NCBI GenBank assembly: GCA_020849535.1
Contig: JADLGB010000161.1
Span: forward strand, 1 to 34,723
Origin: Candidatus Hydrogenedentota bacterium
GTDB lineage: Bacteria; Hydrogenedentota; Hydrogenedentia; Hydrogenedentales; SLHB01
Direction: 5' to 3'
DNA: 34,723 nucleotides
The notes under the pieces are model-generated. The model was given only the letters and a program-made list of their open reading frames with translations, was not told the origin of the DNA and searched no databases. The position numbers and the translations under genes were made by a program. Of the stretch, positions 25,186-34,723 are shown one piece after another. Position 1 is the first letter of the stretch. The number at the start of each line of letters is the position of its first letter.

Positions 25186-28100
25186 GTTGGATCAAGGACA
25201 TCTTCGCGCCGAAACAGCGTTCGTGGGAGGAGTTCTACCGGAACCGCTGGGCCTTCGACAAGATCGTCCGCAGCACGCACGGGGTCAATTGCACAGGCGG
25301 TTGCAGTTGGAACATCTACGTCAAGCAGGGAATCATCACTTGGGAAATGCAGGCGCTGGACTACCCGGTGATCGATCGCCGTATCGCCCCGTACGAGCCT
25401 CGCGGGTGCCAGCGCGGCATCTCATACTCCTGGTACATCTACAGTCCGCTGCGCGTGAAGTATCCCTACGTGCGCGGCGTATTGCTCGACCTGTGGAGGG
25501 CAGCCAAGCGCAAACATCCGGATGATCCCGTGGCGGCCTGGAAGTCGATCGTCACGGAACCTGCGTCGCGCGCCAAGTACCAGAGCGCACGAGGCAAGGG
25601 CGGACTCCGCCGCGCCTCGTGGGACGAAGTGAAGGAGATTATCGCCGCCGCCAACCTCTATACCGTTATGAAGCACGGCTCTGACCGAATCGTTGGGTTC
25701 TCCCCCATCCCCGCCATGTCCATGATCAGTTACGCCGCGGGCGCGCGTTTCTTGCAGCTCATGGGCGGCGTCTCGATGTCGTTCTATGACTGGTACTGCG
25801 ATCTGCCGCCGGCCTCGCCCGAGATTTGGGGCGAGCAAACCGACGTGGCCGAGAGCGCGGACTGGTTTCACTCGAAGTTCATCGCGACCGTTGGGTCCAA
25901 CGTCCTCATGACGCGCACGCCCGACGCTCACTTCCTGGTCGAAGCGCGTCACCATGGCGCGAAGGTGGTCGTCTTCTCCCCCGACTTCAGCCAAACCTCG
26001 AAGGTAGCGGACGAATGGATCCCAATCCACCAAGGTCAGGACGGGGCCTTCTGGATGGCGGTAAACCATATCATCCTGCGAGAGTGCTTCGTGGAGCGGC
26101 AGGTCACGTACTTCACCGATTACGGGAAGAAATACACCGATGCGCCCTTCCTCGTAGCGTTGGAAGAGACGGGCGACGGAACCTACAGGGCGGGCGCATA
26201 CCTACGCGCCTCGCAAGTGGCCACGACAAAAGATGAAGAGCTTGCCGAATGGAAGCTATTTGTCATCAACGAAGCGACCAACGCGCTGCAGATGCCGCAA
26301 GGCACCGTCGGCCATCGTTGGCAGAAAGAGAAGGGGCAATGGAACCTCAAGCTCGAAGACGCCAGGACCGGCGAGCCCATCTCTCCCCTGCTCTCCCTCA
26401 AGGATACGGCGGACGAAGTCGTAACTGTCAAATTCGGCGATTTCAGTCTATCGACAAACGATAAAACGCTGAAGCGCAGCGTACCCGCTCGCCGCATCGA
26501 CTCGCTCGATGGTCCTATGTGGGTGACCACGGCGTACGACTTGATGCTGGCGCAGCATGGCGTTGCCAACGGCCTGCCCGGTGAGTGGCCTACGAGCTAC
26601 GAGGATGACTCGCAACCCTACACACCCGCGTGGCAGGAACAATTCACCGGCATCAAAGGGTCCGTCGTCGTCAATTTCGCGCGGCAGTGGGCCAGGACCG
26701 CCGAGAGCACCCACGGCAAGTGCATGATTATCATCGGCGCGGGCGCGAATCATTGGTACCACAACAACCTCATCTACCGCGCGTGCATCACCACGCTGAT
26801 GTTGACCGGTTGCGTGGGACGCAACGGCGGCGGCTGGAACCACTACGTGGGCCAAGAAAAGCTCGCGCCGCAGGCTTCCTGGGCGCCCATCGCATTCGGA
26901 ACGGATTGGGGCGGGCCACCGCGCTTGCAGAACACGCCGTCGTTCCATTACGTGCATTCGGATCAATGGCGCTACGACATGCCATTCAACGAGATTTGTT
27001 CCGTAGGTGACGCAGAGCATCGCATGGCCACGGGTCACACGATTGACAAGCAAGCCCTGGCCGTGCGGTGCGGGTGGCTGCCTTTCTTTCCGCAGTTCAC
27101 GCGCAGCAACGCCGACATCTTGCGCGATGCCCAGAACGCAGGCGCAAAGACAAACGAAGAGATTATCAAGTTCGTGGTCGAGCGCCTGAAGGATCGGACA
27201 CTCAGATTCGCCTCAGAAGACCCGGATGCGCCGGAGTGCTGGCCCCGGGTCTGGTACATCTGGAGAGGCAACGCGATCCAGGCGTCCGCCAAGGGGCACG
27301 AGTATTTCCTCAAGCATTATCTCGGCACCCACCACAACTCCATTGCCAACGAGGTGGCCTCGGAGCATGTGAAAGAAGTCACCTGGCACGACAAGCTTGA
27401 CCTCGGCAAGATGGACCTGGTGGTGGACCTCAATTTCCGCATGGACACGTCGGCGCTGTACTCCGATATCGTGCTTCCGGCCGCAACGTATTACGAAAAA
27501 GACGACCTGAACTCGACCGACATGCACTCGTTTATTCATCCCTTGCAGGCCGCTGTGCCGCCGTGTTGGGAATCGAAAAGCGATTGGCAGATCTTCCGCG
27601 AGATCGCCGAGGTGACGTCGGAATTGGCGAAGCGCTATCTGCCCCATCCCGTGGAGGACCTCCTCGCCACGCCGCTGCTGCACGACACCCCCGCGGAAGT
27701 TGCGCAGCCGGTAATCCGCGACTGGGCAAAGGGCGAGTGCGAGGCGATCCCGGGAAAGACGATGCCGAATCTGTCCATCGTGGAGCGCGACTACACGAAG
27801 GTGTTCCAGAAGTTCATCAGTCTCGGCCCGAACTTCCGCAACAAGGGCATTGGCGTTCACGGAACGAACTACAGTGTGGCCGACCTGTACGACGAATACA
27901 TGCAGACACATCCGACCGAGGAATGGGGCGGGCAACACTATCCCTCGTTGCGACAGGACCGCAGCGTGTGCGACGCCATCCTCGCGTTTGCCGCGGAGAC
28001 GAACGGCGAATGTGCGTACCGTGCCTACGCGGCGGAAGCGGAGAAGACGGGAATCGATCACACGCATACGGCGGAGGGGACCCGCGCGGTGCGGATGTCG

Positions 28101-28814
28101 TTCAAGGACCTCTGCACGGAACCGCGCCGTCTCTTGACAACCCCCTACTGGACCGGCGACATGCGCGATGGGCGCACCTACTCCGCGTTTTGCCAGAATG
28201 TCGAGGGTCTCGTTCCCTGGCGAACGCTGACCGGACGGCAGCACTTCTATCTCGACCATGAGGCGTACCGCGCTTTCGGCGAACACTTGCCCACGTTCAA
28301 GCCACGACCTGACCGGCATACGACGCGCGATCTTGAGCAGACCAATACCGGCGCAGGCGGCCTAGTCTTGAACTATCTGACGCCTCATGGCAAGTGGCAC
28401 ATTCACTCGACCTACGGCGACACGCTGCGCATGGAAACGCTTTCGCGCGGCATCGAGCCCTTCTGGATGAACGATCGGGACGCGGGGCTGCTGGGCATCC
28501 AGGACAACGACTGGGTCGAGATCTTGAACGATCACGGCGTTGTCGTAACGCGGGCGTGTGTGAGCGGGCGCATCCCGCGCGGCATCTGCTTCATCTACCA
28601 CGCCACCGAACGCACCGTGGGCGTGCCGAAATCACCAGGCCGCGGAAACAAGCGCGCAGGCGCCCACAACAGCCTCACGCGTGCGCGGCTCAAGCCGCTC
28701 TTGATGATTGGCGGGTACGCGCAATTCACGTATGCGTTCAATTACTGGGGACCGACCGGGGTCAACCGGGACACCTACGTGGTCGTGCGCAAGATCGCCA
28801 AGCCCGAGTGGTAG
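25182..28814 (+). CDS. narG: Respiratory nitrate reductase catalytic subunit (Mo-bisMGD)
   Basis: NarG reduces nitrate to nitrite at a molybdenum-bisMGD centre. The 1210-residue protein aligns with E. coli NarG throughout. It has the FS0 cluster ligands His 33, Cys 37, Cys 41 ([11 protein letters not shown]) and Cys 76 (EPRGCQRG), and the Mo-ligand aspartate Asp 203 in [14 protein letters not shown]. Further matches are [46 protein letters not shown] and a C-terminal HNSLTR...MIGGYAQ. The N-terminus ([15 protein letters not shown]) has no twin-arginine signal, so the active site should face the cytoplasm, unlike archaeal-type exported NarG. It overlaps the cytochrome gene by 4 nt, and narH starts 18 nt after it. 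Confidence 0.97.
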   Translation: MSWIKDIFAPKQRSWEEFYRNRWAFDKIVRSTHGVNCTGGCSWNIYVKQGIITWEMQALDYPVIDRRIAPYEPRGCQRGISYSWYIYSPLRVKYPYVRGVLLDLWRAAKRKHPDDPVAAWKSIVTEPASRAKYQSARGKGGLRRASWDEVKEIIAAANLYTVMKHGSDRIVGFSPIPAMSMISYAAGARFLQLMGGVSMSFYDWYCDLPPASPEIWGEQTDVAESADWFHSKFIATVGSNVLMTRTPDAHFLVEARHHGAKVVVFSPDFSQTSKVADEWIPIHQGQDGAFWMAVNHIILRECFVERQVTYFTDYGKKYTDAPFLVALEETGDGTYRAGAYLRASQVATTKDEELAEWKLFVINEATNALQMPQGTVGHRWQKEKGQWNLKLEDARTGEPISPLLSLKDTADEVVTVKFGDFSLSTNDKTLKRSVPARRIDSLDGPMWVTTAYDLMLAQHGVANGLPGEWPTSYEDDSQPYTPAWQEQFTGIKGSVVVNFARQWARTAESTHGKCMIIIGAGANHWYHNNLIYRACITTLMLTGCVGRNGGGWNHYVGQEKLAPQASWAPIAFGTDWGGPPRLQNTPSFHYVHSDQWRYDMPFNEICSVGDAEHRMATGHTIDKQALAVRCGWLPFFPQFTRSNADILRDAQNAGAKTNEEIIKFVVERLKDRTLRFASEDPDAPECWPRVWYIWRGNAIQASAKGHEYFLKHYLGTHHNSIANEVASEHVKEVTWHDKLDLGKMDLVVDLNFRMDTSALYSDIVLPAATYYEKDDLNSTDMHSFIHPLQAAVPPCWESKSDWQIFREIAEVTSELAKRYLPHPVEDLLATPLLHDTPAEVAQPVIRDWAKGECEAIPGKTMPNLSIVERDYTKVFQKFISLGPNFRNKGIGVHGTNYSVADLYDEYMQTHPTEEWGGQHYPSLRQDRSVCDAILAFAAETNGECAYRAYAAEAEKTGIDHTHTAEGTRAVRMSFKDLCTEPRRLLTTPYWTGDMRDGRTYSAFCQNVEGLVPWRTLTGRQHFYLDHEAYRAFGEHLPTFKPRPDRHTTRDLEQTNTGAGGLVLNYLTPHGKWHIHSTYGDTLRMETLSRGIEPFWMNDRDAGLLGIQDNDWVEILNDHGVVVTRACVSGRIPRGICFIYHATERTVGVPKSPGRGNKRAGAHNSLTRARLKPLLMIGGYAQFTYAFNYWGPTGVNRDTYVVVRKIAKPEW

Positions 28815-28832
28815 GAAAGGAGTACCTGTTCG

Positions 28833-30334
<1,502 letters not shown>

Positions 30335-30338
<4 letters not shown>

Positions 30339-30880
30339 CCGTGCAAACAACGCAGACAGACATGACGGTATTCGCCGCGTTGGGGAAACTCTTCGAGTAT
30401 CCGGACGAAGACTTTCAGACCCGCCTCGAAGAGGCGCTTCTTTGGGCACGCGAGGCCGGTCCGTGCGTTGAAGCGTGCATCGAGGCGTTCTGGGCGGACG
30501 CCGCGCGTCTCTCCGCCGAGAACGCGCGGGAACTCTACACGCGTTCCTTCGACCTGGCGCCTGTGTGCGTGCCGTACGTTAGCGTGCACATCTTCGGCGC
30601 GGAGAGTTTCAAGCGCGCGGAACTCATGACGGGGCTGAAGGCCGCCTACGAGCGGACCGGGTGCAGTTGCGGCACCGAGTTGCCCGATCACATCGCACTG
30701 GTCTTGCAGTTTGGACCCTGCCTGGGGCCTGAGGAGTGGGCGGACCTCTCCACGCTGGTGGTCGCTCCCGCGGCGGAGAAGATGAACGCCGCGCTGCAAG
30801 ACGCAAACAGCCCGTGGCGTCACGTGATGCGGGCAGTCCAACTGGCACTTGAGGTGGGAGACGCGACCCATGGTGAATAG
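30335..30880 (+). CDS. narJ: Nitrate reductase assembly chaperone (TorD/NarJ family)
   Basis: NarJ binds apo-NarG in the cytoplasm and helps insert the molybdenum cofactor and FS0. The 181-residue, all-helical product has family-like segments: FAALGKLFEYPDEDF near the N-terminus, ELYTRSFDLAPVCVPYVSVHIFG in the middle, and a run of helices at the end. ATG 30335 overlaps the narH stop by ATGA; the frame is open to 30284 but that part lies in narH. The last 11 nt overlap the narI-Rieske gene. Confidence 0.9.
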
Positions 30881-32189
30881 CTTCTTCTTTGTCGGCTTGC
30901 CCTACATTGCCCTGTTTTCCCTTGTGGCAGGTTCGCTCTATCGATTCAAGTCGGAACGCTTCTCGTATTCCGCCTTGTCGTCCCAGTTTCTCGAAAGCAA
31001 GAAGCTCCTGTGGGGATCGGTCCCGTGGCATGCCGGCATTATGATCGTCTTCGTGGGCCACCTGATTCCCTTCCTGTTGCCCGGACTCTGGCAAAGCTTG
31101 ACGTCTCAACCCGCGTTTGTCATCACGGTGGAGTTACTCGGCGTGGCCGCCGCCTTTACAGCGCTGGTGGGACTGGTGGTGCTCTTCGTGCGCAGGATCC
31201 TCTCGCGCCACATCCAATCGGTCACCACCCCGGTCGATCTCGTGGTGCTAGCCTTGCTCATCGTGCAGATTCTCATCGGCATCCAAACCGCCGCGGGGCA
31301 CCGGTGGGGATCGATGTGGTCGGTGCAGACCACGACGCCGTACCTCTGGAGCGTGCTCACCCTTCAACCAGACCTCAATCACGTGGATTCGCTGCCTCCC
31401 ACCGTGAAGCTGCATATCGCGGTGGCGTGGATCATCATCATGCTGGTGCCCTTCTCGCGGCTGGTGCACGCGTTCTCGCTGCCCATTCAGTATCTCTGGC
31501 GCGCGCCGCAGCAGGTTATCTGGACCAACGCGCGCCGCATCCGGCACATCGCGCCGGTCATTCGCAAAGCGGAGGAATCGCGCCGCCTTTTCCTGAAGGG
31601 CGCCCTCGGACTCGGTACCGCGGGCGGCCTCTTGACCGTGGGTGTAATGGACAAGCTGGTGCGCTTCTTCAGCGGCCCGAACATGACGCCGGAAGAGCAG
31701 GCGGCGCTGCTGCAGAAGCGGCTGGAACGTCTGGAGATGACGGCCGAAGAGCGCGACCTCGAACTCGAGCGCATGCGGAACGACTATATCTTCGTGGCGA
31801 ATCTCAAGGAACTCTCGCCGAACGACGGCAAGTACTTCATCGACTATCAAATGCGCCCGGCCTTGGCGTATCGCGATACTGAGGGATTCCCGTTGCTGAT
31901 CAGTGCCAAGTGCACGCACCTCGGATGCACGGTCGCAAGCAGTGTGGACGCGAGCGGCCGGATACTGTGCCCATGCCATATATCGTACTTCGATTTGAAA
32001 ACGGGAATGCCGCAGCCCGGCTCTCCGGCAACCAAACCGCTGCCCTTGCTGGGGTGGGCCCTCATGGATACACAAGGGAACATTCTCGTGAGCCAGGCGC
32101 CCGACGGCCGGCGCGAGGGCGAGGTTCCCGCGGACAAGCTCGATGCCAGCATGGTGTACATCGCGAAGCGGTACGAGGAGACAGTGTAA
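30870..32189 (+). CDS. narI: Fusion of nitrate reductase gamma subunit (NarI) and Rieske [2Fe-2S] protein
   Basis: Residues 1 to about 215 are NarI, a five-helix diheme cytochrome b that oxidises quinol. All four heme ligands are present: His 54 and His 64 (PWHAGIMIVFVGHLIP), His 182 and His 200 (KLHIAVA, FSRLVHAFSLP). Then comes a twin-arginine motif, ESRRLFLKG, a hydrophobic helix (about 244-260), a charged heptad-like linker (about 273-305), and a Rieske domain. The domain has both boxes, CTHLGC (348-353) and CPCHIS (367-372), giving two Cys and two His ligands and the disulfide pair. The usual Gly of box 2 is Ile, and the position of the bovine Tyr 165 is Phe. One uninterrupted frame covers all 439 residues. 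GGGAG before ATG 30870 sets the start, inside the end of narJ. NarI normally has about 225 residues and no Rieske part. Confidence 0.93.
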   Translation: MVNSFFFVGLPYIALFSLVAGSLYRFKSERFSYSALSSQFLESKKLLWGSVPWHAGIMIVFVGHLIPFLLPGLWQSLTSQPAFVITVELLGVAAAFTALVGLVVLFVRRILSRHIQSVTTPVDLVVLALLIVQILIGIQTAAGHRWGSMWSVQTTTPYLWSVLTLQPDLNHVDSLPPTVKLHIAVAWIIIMLVPFSRLVHAFSLPIQYLWRAPQQVIWTNARRIRHIAPVIRKAEESRRLFLKGALGLGTAGGLLTVGVMDKLVRFFSGPNMTPEEQAALLQKRLERLEMTAEERDLELERMRNDYIFVANLKELSPNDGKYFIDYQMRPALAYRDTEGFPLLISAKCTHLGCTVASSVDASGRILCPCHISYFDLKTGMPQPGSPATKPLPLLGWALMDTQGNILVSQAPDGRREGEVPADKLDASMVYIAKRYEETV

Positions 32190-33295
32190 TGGGATCCGAG
32201 CGCATGAACGCCGTGGGAGCCTTCCTCCGCGACAGGCTGCCCTTGAGTCACTTCAGCTATGAGGAGATGGTGGGCAAGAAACTGGTGCCCGTGCACCGTA
32301 TGAGCTGGGGCTACTACTTCGGCGGCCTCGTGCTCTTCTTCTTCCTCGTGCAACTCGGCACCGGCGTGATGCTGCTGTTTTACTACCAGCCGACGGTCAG
32401 CGACGCGCACGCGTCGGTCGAGTACATCACCAAGCATGTCGGCGGCGGCGCGCTTATCCGCAACCTGCACGCGTGGGCGTCGTCGTGCATGATCTTCTGC
32501 CTTTTCGTGCACCTGCTGACAACCTTCGCGATGAAAGCCTTCGAGAAACCACGCGAGGTCACCTGGGTTTCGGGAGTCATCTTGCTCATGGTGACTTTTG
32601 GATTCGGCTTCACGGGCTATCTGCTGCCGTGGCACCAGATCGCGGTGAATGCGACCAAGGTCGGCCTGCAATCCATCGAGGAAGCCGGGCAGTACATGCC
32701 GGGCGCGCTTGCCGATTTCCCGCGCTACGTGAAGGAGTTGATCCAGGGCGAGGCGGCGGTCGGCCAGGCCACGTTGAGCCGCTTTTACGCGCTGCATGTG
32801 GTGATCCTCCCGCTGCTGACCTTCGCGACACTCGGCTTGCACGTGCTGATGGTTCAGCTCCATGGCATGAGCCAGGGGGTGGACCATCCAACCGGGAAGA
32901 CGGAACGCTTCTTTCCCTTCTTTCTTCTCAAGGACTTCTCGTTGTGGGGTCTGGTGTTTCTCGCGGTGATTACACTGGCGTTGTGCTTGCCGTTTGAATC
33001 GCTATTCGCCTATCCGCTCTTTGAGCCTTTCGATCCGCTGGGATCAACGCCCGAGGGTATCAAGCCGGAGTGGTACTTCTTCTTCCTTTACTACCCTCTG
33101 GAATTACTCCCGTTCTGGGTCGTGATGCTGGCGATGAACGGAGGTATTGTCCTGCTGCTGGCGGTGCCGTGGGTATTTCGGCGCACGAGCCGGCGCACCC
33201 TGTCGATGATCGCGGCGGCGGCCGCGCTGTACCTCGTGGTCATGACGCTGTTTGGAGATGCAATCCATACCTTTTTCAAAGGAGTCCCCGGATGA
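32189..33295 (+). CDS. Cytochrome b of a bc/b6f-type complex (b6 and subunit IV in one chain)
   Basis: The 368-residue membrane protein is the diheme cytochrome b partner of a Rieske protein. The heme ligands are His 94 and His 108 (13 residues between) and His 203 and His 218 (14 between, the b6-type spacing). The quinol-site motif PEWY is at 293-296, and the third helix has GFTGYLLPWHQ. The N-terminal b6 part and the subunit IV part are joined in one polypeptide of about eight helices. The position of the b6f Cys 35, which binds the extra heme c(i), is Tyr here (SWGYYFGG), so that heme is probably absent. TAATG overlap with narI-Rieske and AGGAG 8 nt upstream fix ATG 32189; the longer open frame to 31910 is an out-of-frame reading of the Rieske region. 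Confidence 0.94.
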   Translation: MGSERMNAVGAFLRDRLPLSHFSYEEMVGKKLVPVHRMSWGYYFGGLVLFFFLVQLGTGVMLLFYYQPTVSDAHASVEYITKHVGGGALIRNLHAWASSCMIFCLFVHLLTTFAMKAFEKPREVTWVSGVILLMVTFGFGFTGYLLPWHQIAVNATKVGLQSIEEAGQYMPGALADFPRYVKELIQGEAAVGQATLSRFYALHVVILPLLTFATLGLHVLMVQLHGMSQGVDHPTGKTERFFPFFLLKDFSLWGLVFLAVITLALCLPFESLFAYPLFEPFDPLGSTPEGIKPEWYFFFLYYPLELLPFWVVMLAMNGGIVLLLAVPWVFRRTSRRTLSMIAAAAALYLVVMTLFGDAIHTFFKGVPG

Positions 33296-33888
33296 TACCC
33301 CGTAGATTCTTGCCCACGGCGATCGCATTTGCGTTGGCGCTGCCCGCGTATGGCTACCCCGAGTTCCAGCAGTTTGTGAAGAAGAACTCCGGGCGCGGCA
33401 CCAATTGCGCGATGTGTCACCTTCACCCGGACGGTCCGGAAGGACTCAAACCGGGCCAGATTGGCAGCCTCTCGACAGAAGAAATGAATCAGCTCAATCA
33501 GGCGCGTGCGGCGTTCGAGCCCGGTCAGAATGTATCCAATCCAATCTTGAACGCATTCGGCAACTCGATCATCGGAAAACTGGGAAAGACCAAGTTCCTT
33601 CAGATACGGATGCATCCGGAGGAACTCCCCGCGGCTCTCGGGGATATGAGCGACCTGGACCATGACGGTATTTCGGATGCGCAGGAGTACCTCGCGGGCA
33701 CGCATCCCCTCGACGATTCCAGCGGAGAGCCTTCCCGTCTCCTGTTGATCAATCTACGCCGCTATGCGTTTCACCTCATCATGATGGTCGTCGCTACCGG
33801 CGCCGGTTTGTACGGGCTCAACGCGATTCTCCATTGGTTTGACGTTTTGATGAGCGCCGCCAGGGATAAGGAAGAGGGGAACGGCTGA
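33292..33888 (+). CDS. Membrane-anchored monoheme cytochrome c with calcium-loop motif
   Basis: The 198-residue protein has a signal peptide (FLPTAIAFALALPAYG), one heme motif CAMCH (39-43), and an EF-hand or thrombospondin-3-like calcium loop at 121-132 (DLDHDGISDAQE; acidic residues at 121, 123, 125, 129, 132). A C-terminal membrane helix (about 159-181) is followed by a short charged tail. The heme should lie outside the membrane, where a cytochrome c1-like subunit would accept electrons from the Rieske centre. I do not recognise it as classical cytochrome c1, so the role rests on context. It overlaps cytochrome b by ATGA, and AAAGGAG lies 7 nt upstream. Confidence 0.85.
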   Translation: MIPRRFLPTAIAFALALPAYGYPEFQQFVKKNSGRGTNCAMCHLHPDGPEGLKPGQIGSLSTEEMNQLNQARAAFEPGQNVSNPILNAFGNSIIGKLGKTKFLQIRMHPEELPAALGDMSDLDHDGISDAQEYLAGTHPLDDSSGEPSRLLLINLRRYAFHLIMMVVATGAGLYGLNAILHWFDVLMSAARDKEEGNG

Positions 33889-33933
33889 GGAACGCCGCCG
33901 CGACGGCGGGGCAAGCCCACGGGGACACACGGT

Positions 33934-34723
33934 ATGCACGCGCACGAACCAGGAAAAGCCTACGTTGTACTCGCGCTGAACACGATCGCATTCACTGTGT
34001 GCTTTGCCTGTTGGATGTTGAACGGGGTGCTGGTCACCTTCCTGGTCGAGAACCAGGCTTTCCCTTTCAGCGAATCGCAGATCGGCTGGCTCATGGGCAT
34101 TCCCGTTCTGAGCGGTTCACTCGTCCGGTTGCCGGTAGGGATTCTCACGGACAAGTACGGCGGCAAGTACGTGTACGCGGGAGTGATGTTGCTCTCCGCG
34201 ATTCCCATGTTCCTGCTGAGCTACGCCGACACCTACGCCGAGTTCTTCCTGGCGAGTCTGGGTTTCGGGCTTGCCGGAACTTCATTCGCGGTGGGCATCG
34301 CGTACACGTCCGTCTGGTTCAAGCGCGAACACCAGGGAACGGCACTGGGCATCTTCGGGGCCGGAAACGCCGGGGCCGCCTTAACGAGCATGGGCGCTCC
34401 CGTGCTGTTGCGGTGGCTCACGGAGAATGGCGAGCAGGTCGAGGCGTGGCGTCAAATGCCGCGCATTTACGCCGCGGCGCTCGTTGTCATGACTGTCCTG
34501 TTTCTCCTATTCGCGGCCCCCAAGAAGGTCGATGACTCTCACATCACCAGGTTGGCGCAACGGCTCACACCCTTGCGTCATCCGCGTGTGTGGCGCTTCG
34601 GCCTCTACTACTTCCTGGTATTCGGGGGATTCGTGGCGCTGGCCCAATGGCTCATTCCCTATTATGTCAGCGTGTACATGATGCCCCTCGCCACCGCGGG
34701 ACTGCTCGCTGCCATCTTCAGTC
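33934..34723 (+). CDS. narK: NarK-type nitrate/nitrite transporter (MFS), 3' end outside window
   Basis: From ATG 33934 the frame is open to the window end (263 codons), so this is the N-terminal part of an MFS transporter. It has the NarK/NNP features: early AFTVCFACWMLNGVLVTF, the substrate arginine in GSLVRLPVGILTDKYGG, and the glycine-rich nitrate signature GIFGAGNAGAALTSMGAP in TM5. NarK proteins import nitrate by proton symport or exchange nitrate for nitrite, which a cytoplasmic NarG needs. It starts 45 nt after the cytochrome c gene, with GGGGA upstream. The second nitrate signature and second arginine lie beyond the window, so the subtype (NarK1 or NarK2) is not decided. Confidence 0.93.
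   Translation, partial: MHAHEPGKAYVVLALNTIAFTVCFACWMLNGVLVTFLVENQAFPFSESQIGWLMGIPVLSGSLVRLPVGILTDKYGGKYVYAGVMLLSAIPMFLLSYADTYAEFFLASLGFGLAGTSFAVGIAYTSVWFKREHQGTALGIFGAGNAGAALTSMGAPVLLRWLTENGEQVEAWRQMPRIYAAALVVMTVLFLLFAAPKKVDDSHITRLAQRLTPLRHPRVWRFGLYYFLVFGGFVALAQWLIPYYVSVYMMPLATAGLLAAIFS

Noticed and set aside
27213..28319. A 368-codon open frame on the minus strand, antisense to narG
   Set aside because: It overlaps a highly conserved catalytic subunit, and the translation shows no domain or ribosome site.
25182..28814. Possibility that narG is a nitrite oxidoreductase (nxrA)
   Set aside because: The sequence follows E. coli NarG closely along its length and sits with narH, narJ, a NarI domain and narK. 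No sign of Nitrospira/anammox-type NXR, which is exported, was seen. Reverse operation cannot be fully excluded.
31910..32188. N-terminal extension of cytochrome b upstream of 32189
   Set aside because: It is the Rieske region read in another frame. The ATG at 32189 has a good ribosome site and gives a normal cytochrome b N-terminus.
30870..32189. Fusion of NarI and Rieske as a frameshift or assembly artefact
   Set aside because: One frame is continuous, the junction contains a sensible Tat-type anchor and linker, and topology is consistent. No lost start or stop is visible at the boundary. Read data would still be needed for proof.

Overview
The window is a GC-rich bacterial chromosome segment carrying three blocks: a respiratory complex I operon, a secreted carbohydrate-degradation operon, and a nitrate-respiration operon. 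Secreted LamG (laminin-G-like) proteins, a Tat-secreted Gfo/Idh/MocA oxidoreductase, PIG-L deacetylase and large secreted glycosidases next to respiratory genes recall Hydrogenedentota, Planctomycetota and relatives. I favour a Hydrogenedentota-like bacterium, but this is a guess from gene style and not from a marker gene.

Layout. Positions 1-761 (+) hold the last codons of an unknown gene and a secreted LamG protein. Positions 786-11403 (-) hold nuoABCDHIJKLMN, read right to left and tightly packed with several ATGA overlaps. The genes for the NADH-input module (nuoE, nuoF, nuoG) are absent, and nuoD is followed 13 nt later by nuoH. A gap of about 460 bp separates nuoA from a divergent small cyclic-nucleotide-binding-domain protein (11899-12336, +). 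Positions 12348-23392 (-) hold a five-gene set: a GH2-type glycosidase, a PIG-L deacetylase, a clan GH-A glycosidase, a LamG plus alpha/alpha-barrel enzyme, and a Tat-secreted Gfo/Idh oxidoreductase. The next gap contains a REP-like inverted pair of hairpins and a strong sigma70-type promoter with a 7-8-7 inverted repeat.

From 23774 to the end (+) lies the most interesting part: an Rrf2 regulator with three cysteines, a membrane-anchored diheme cytochrome c, narG, narH, narJ, a NarI-Rieske fusion protein, a one-piece cytochrome b, a membrane-anchored monoheme cytochrome c with a calcium-loop motif, and narK (cut by the window end). All nar-side junctions are short gaps or overlaps, so one transcript is likely.

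How the genes may work together. NarGHJ and NarK make a conventional cytoplasm-facing nitrate reductase with its chaperone and transporter. The membrane subunit NarI keeps its four heme ligands but continues, through a twin-arginine motif, a sixth membrane helix and a charged helical linker, into a full Rieske [2Fe-2S] domain. The next two genes supply the cytochrome b and cytochrome c that a Rieske protein needs. The operon therefore appears to encode a nitrate reductase physically joined to a bc-type quinol:cytochrome c oxidoreductase. The EFG-less complex I could feed the same quinone pool from a donor other than NADH.
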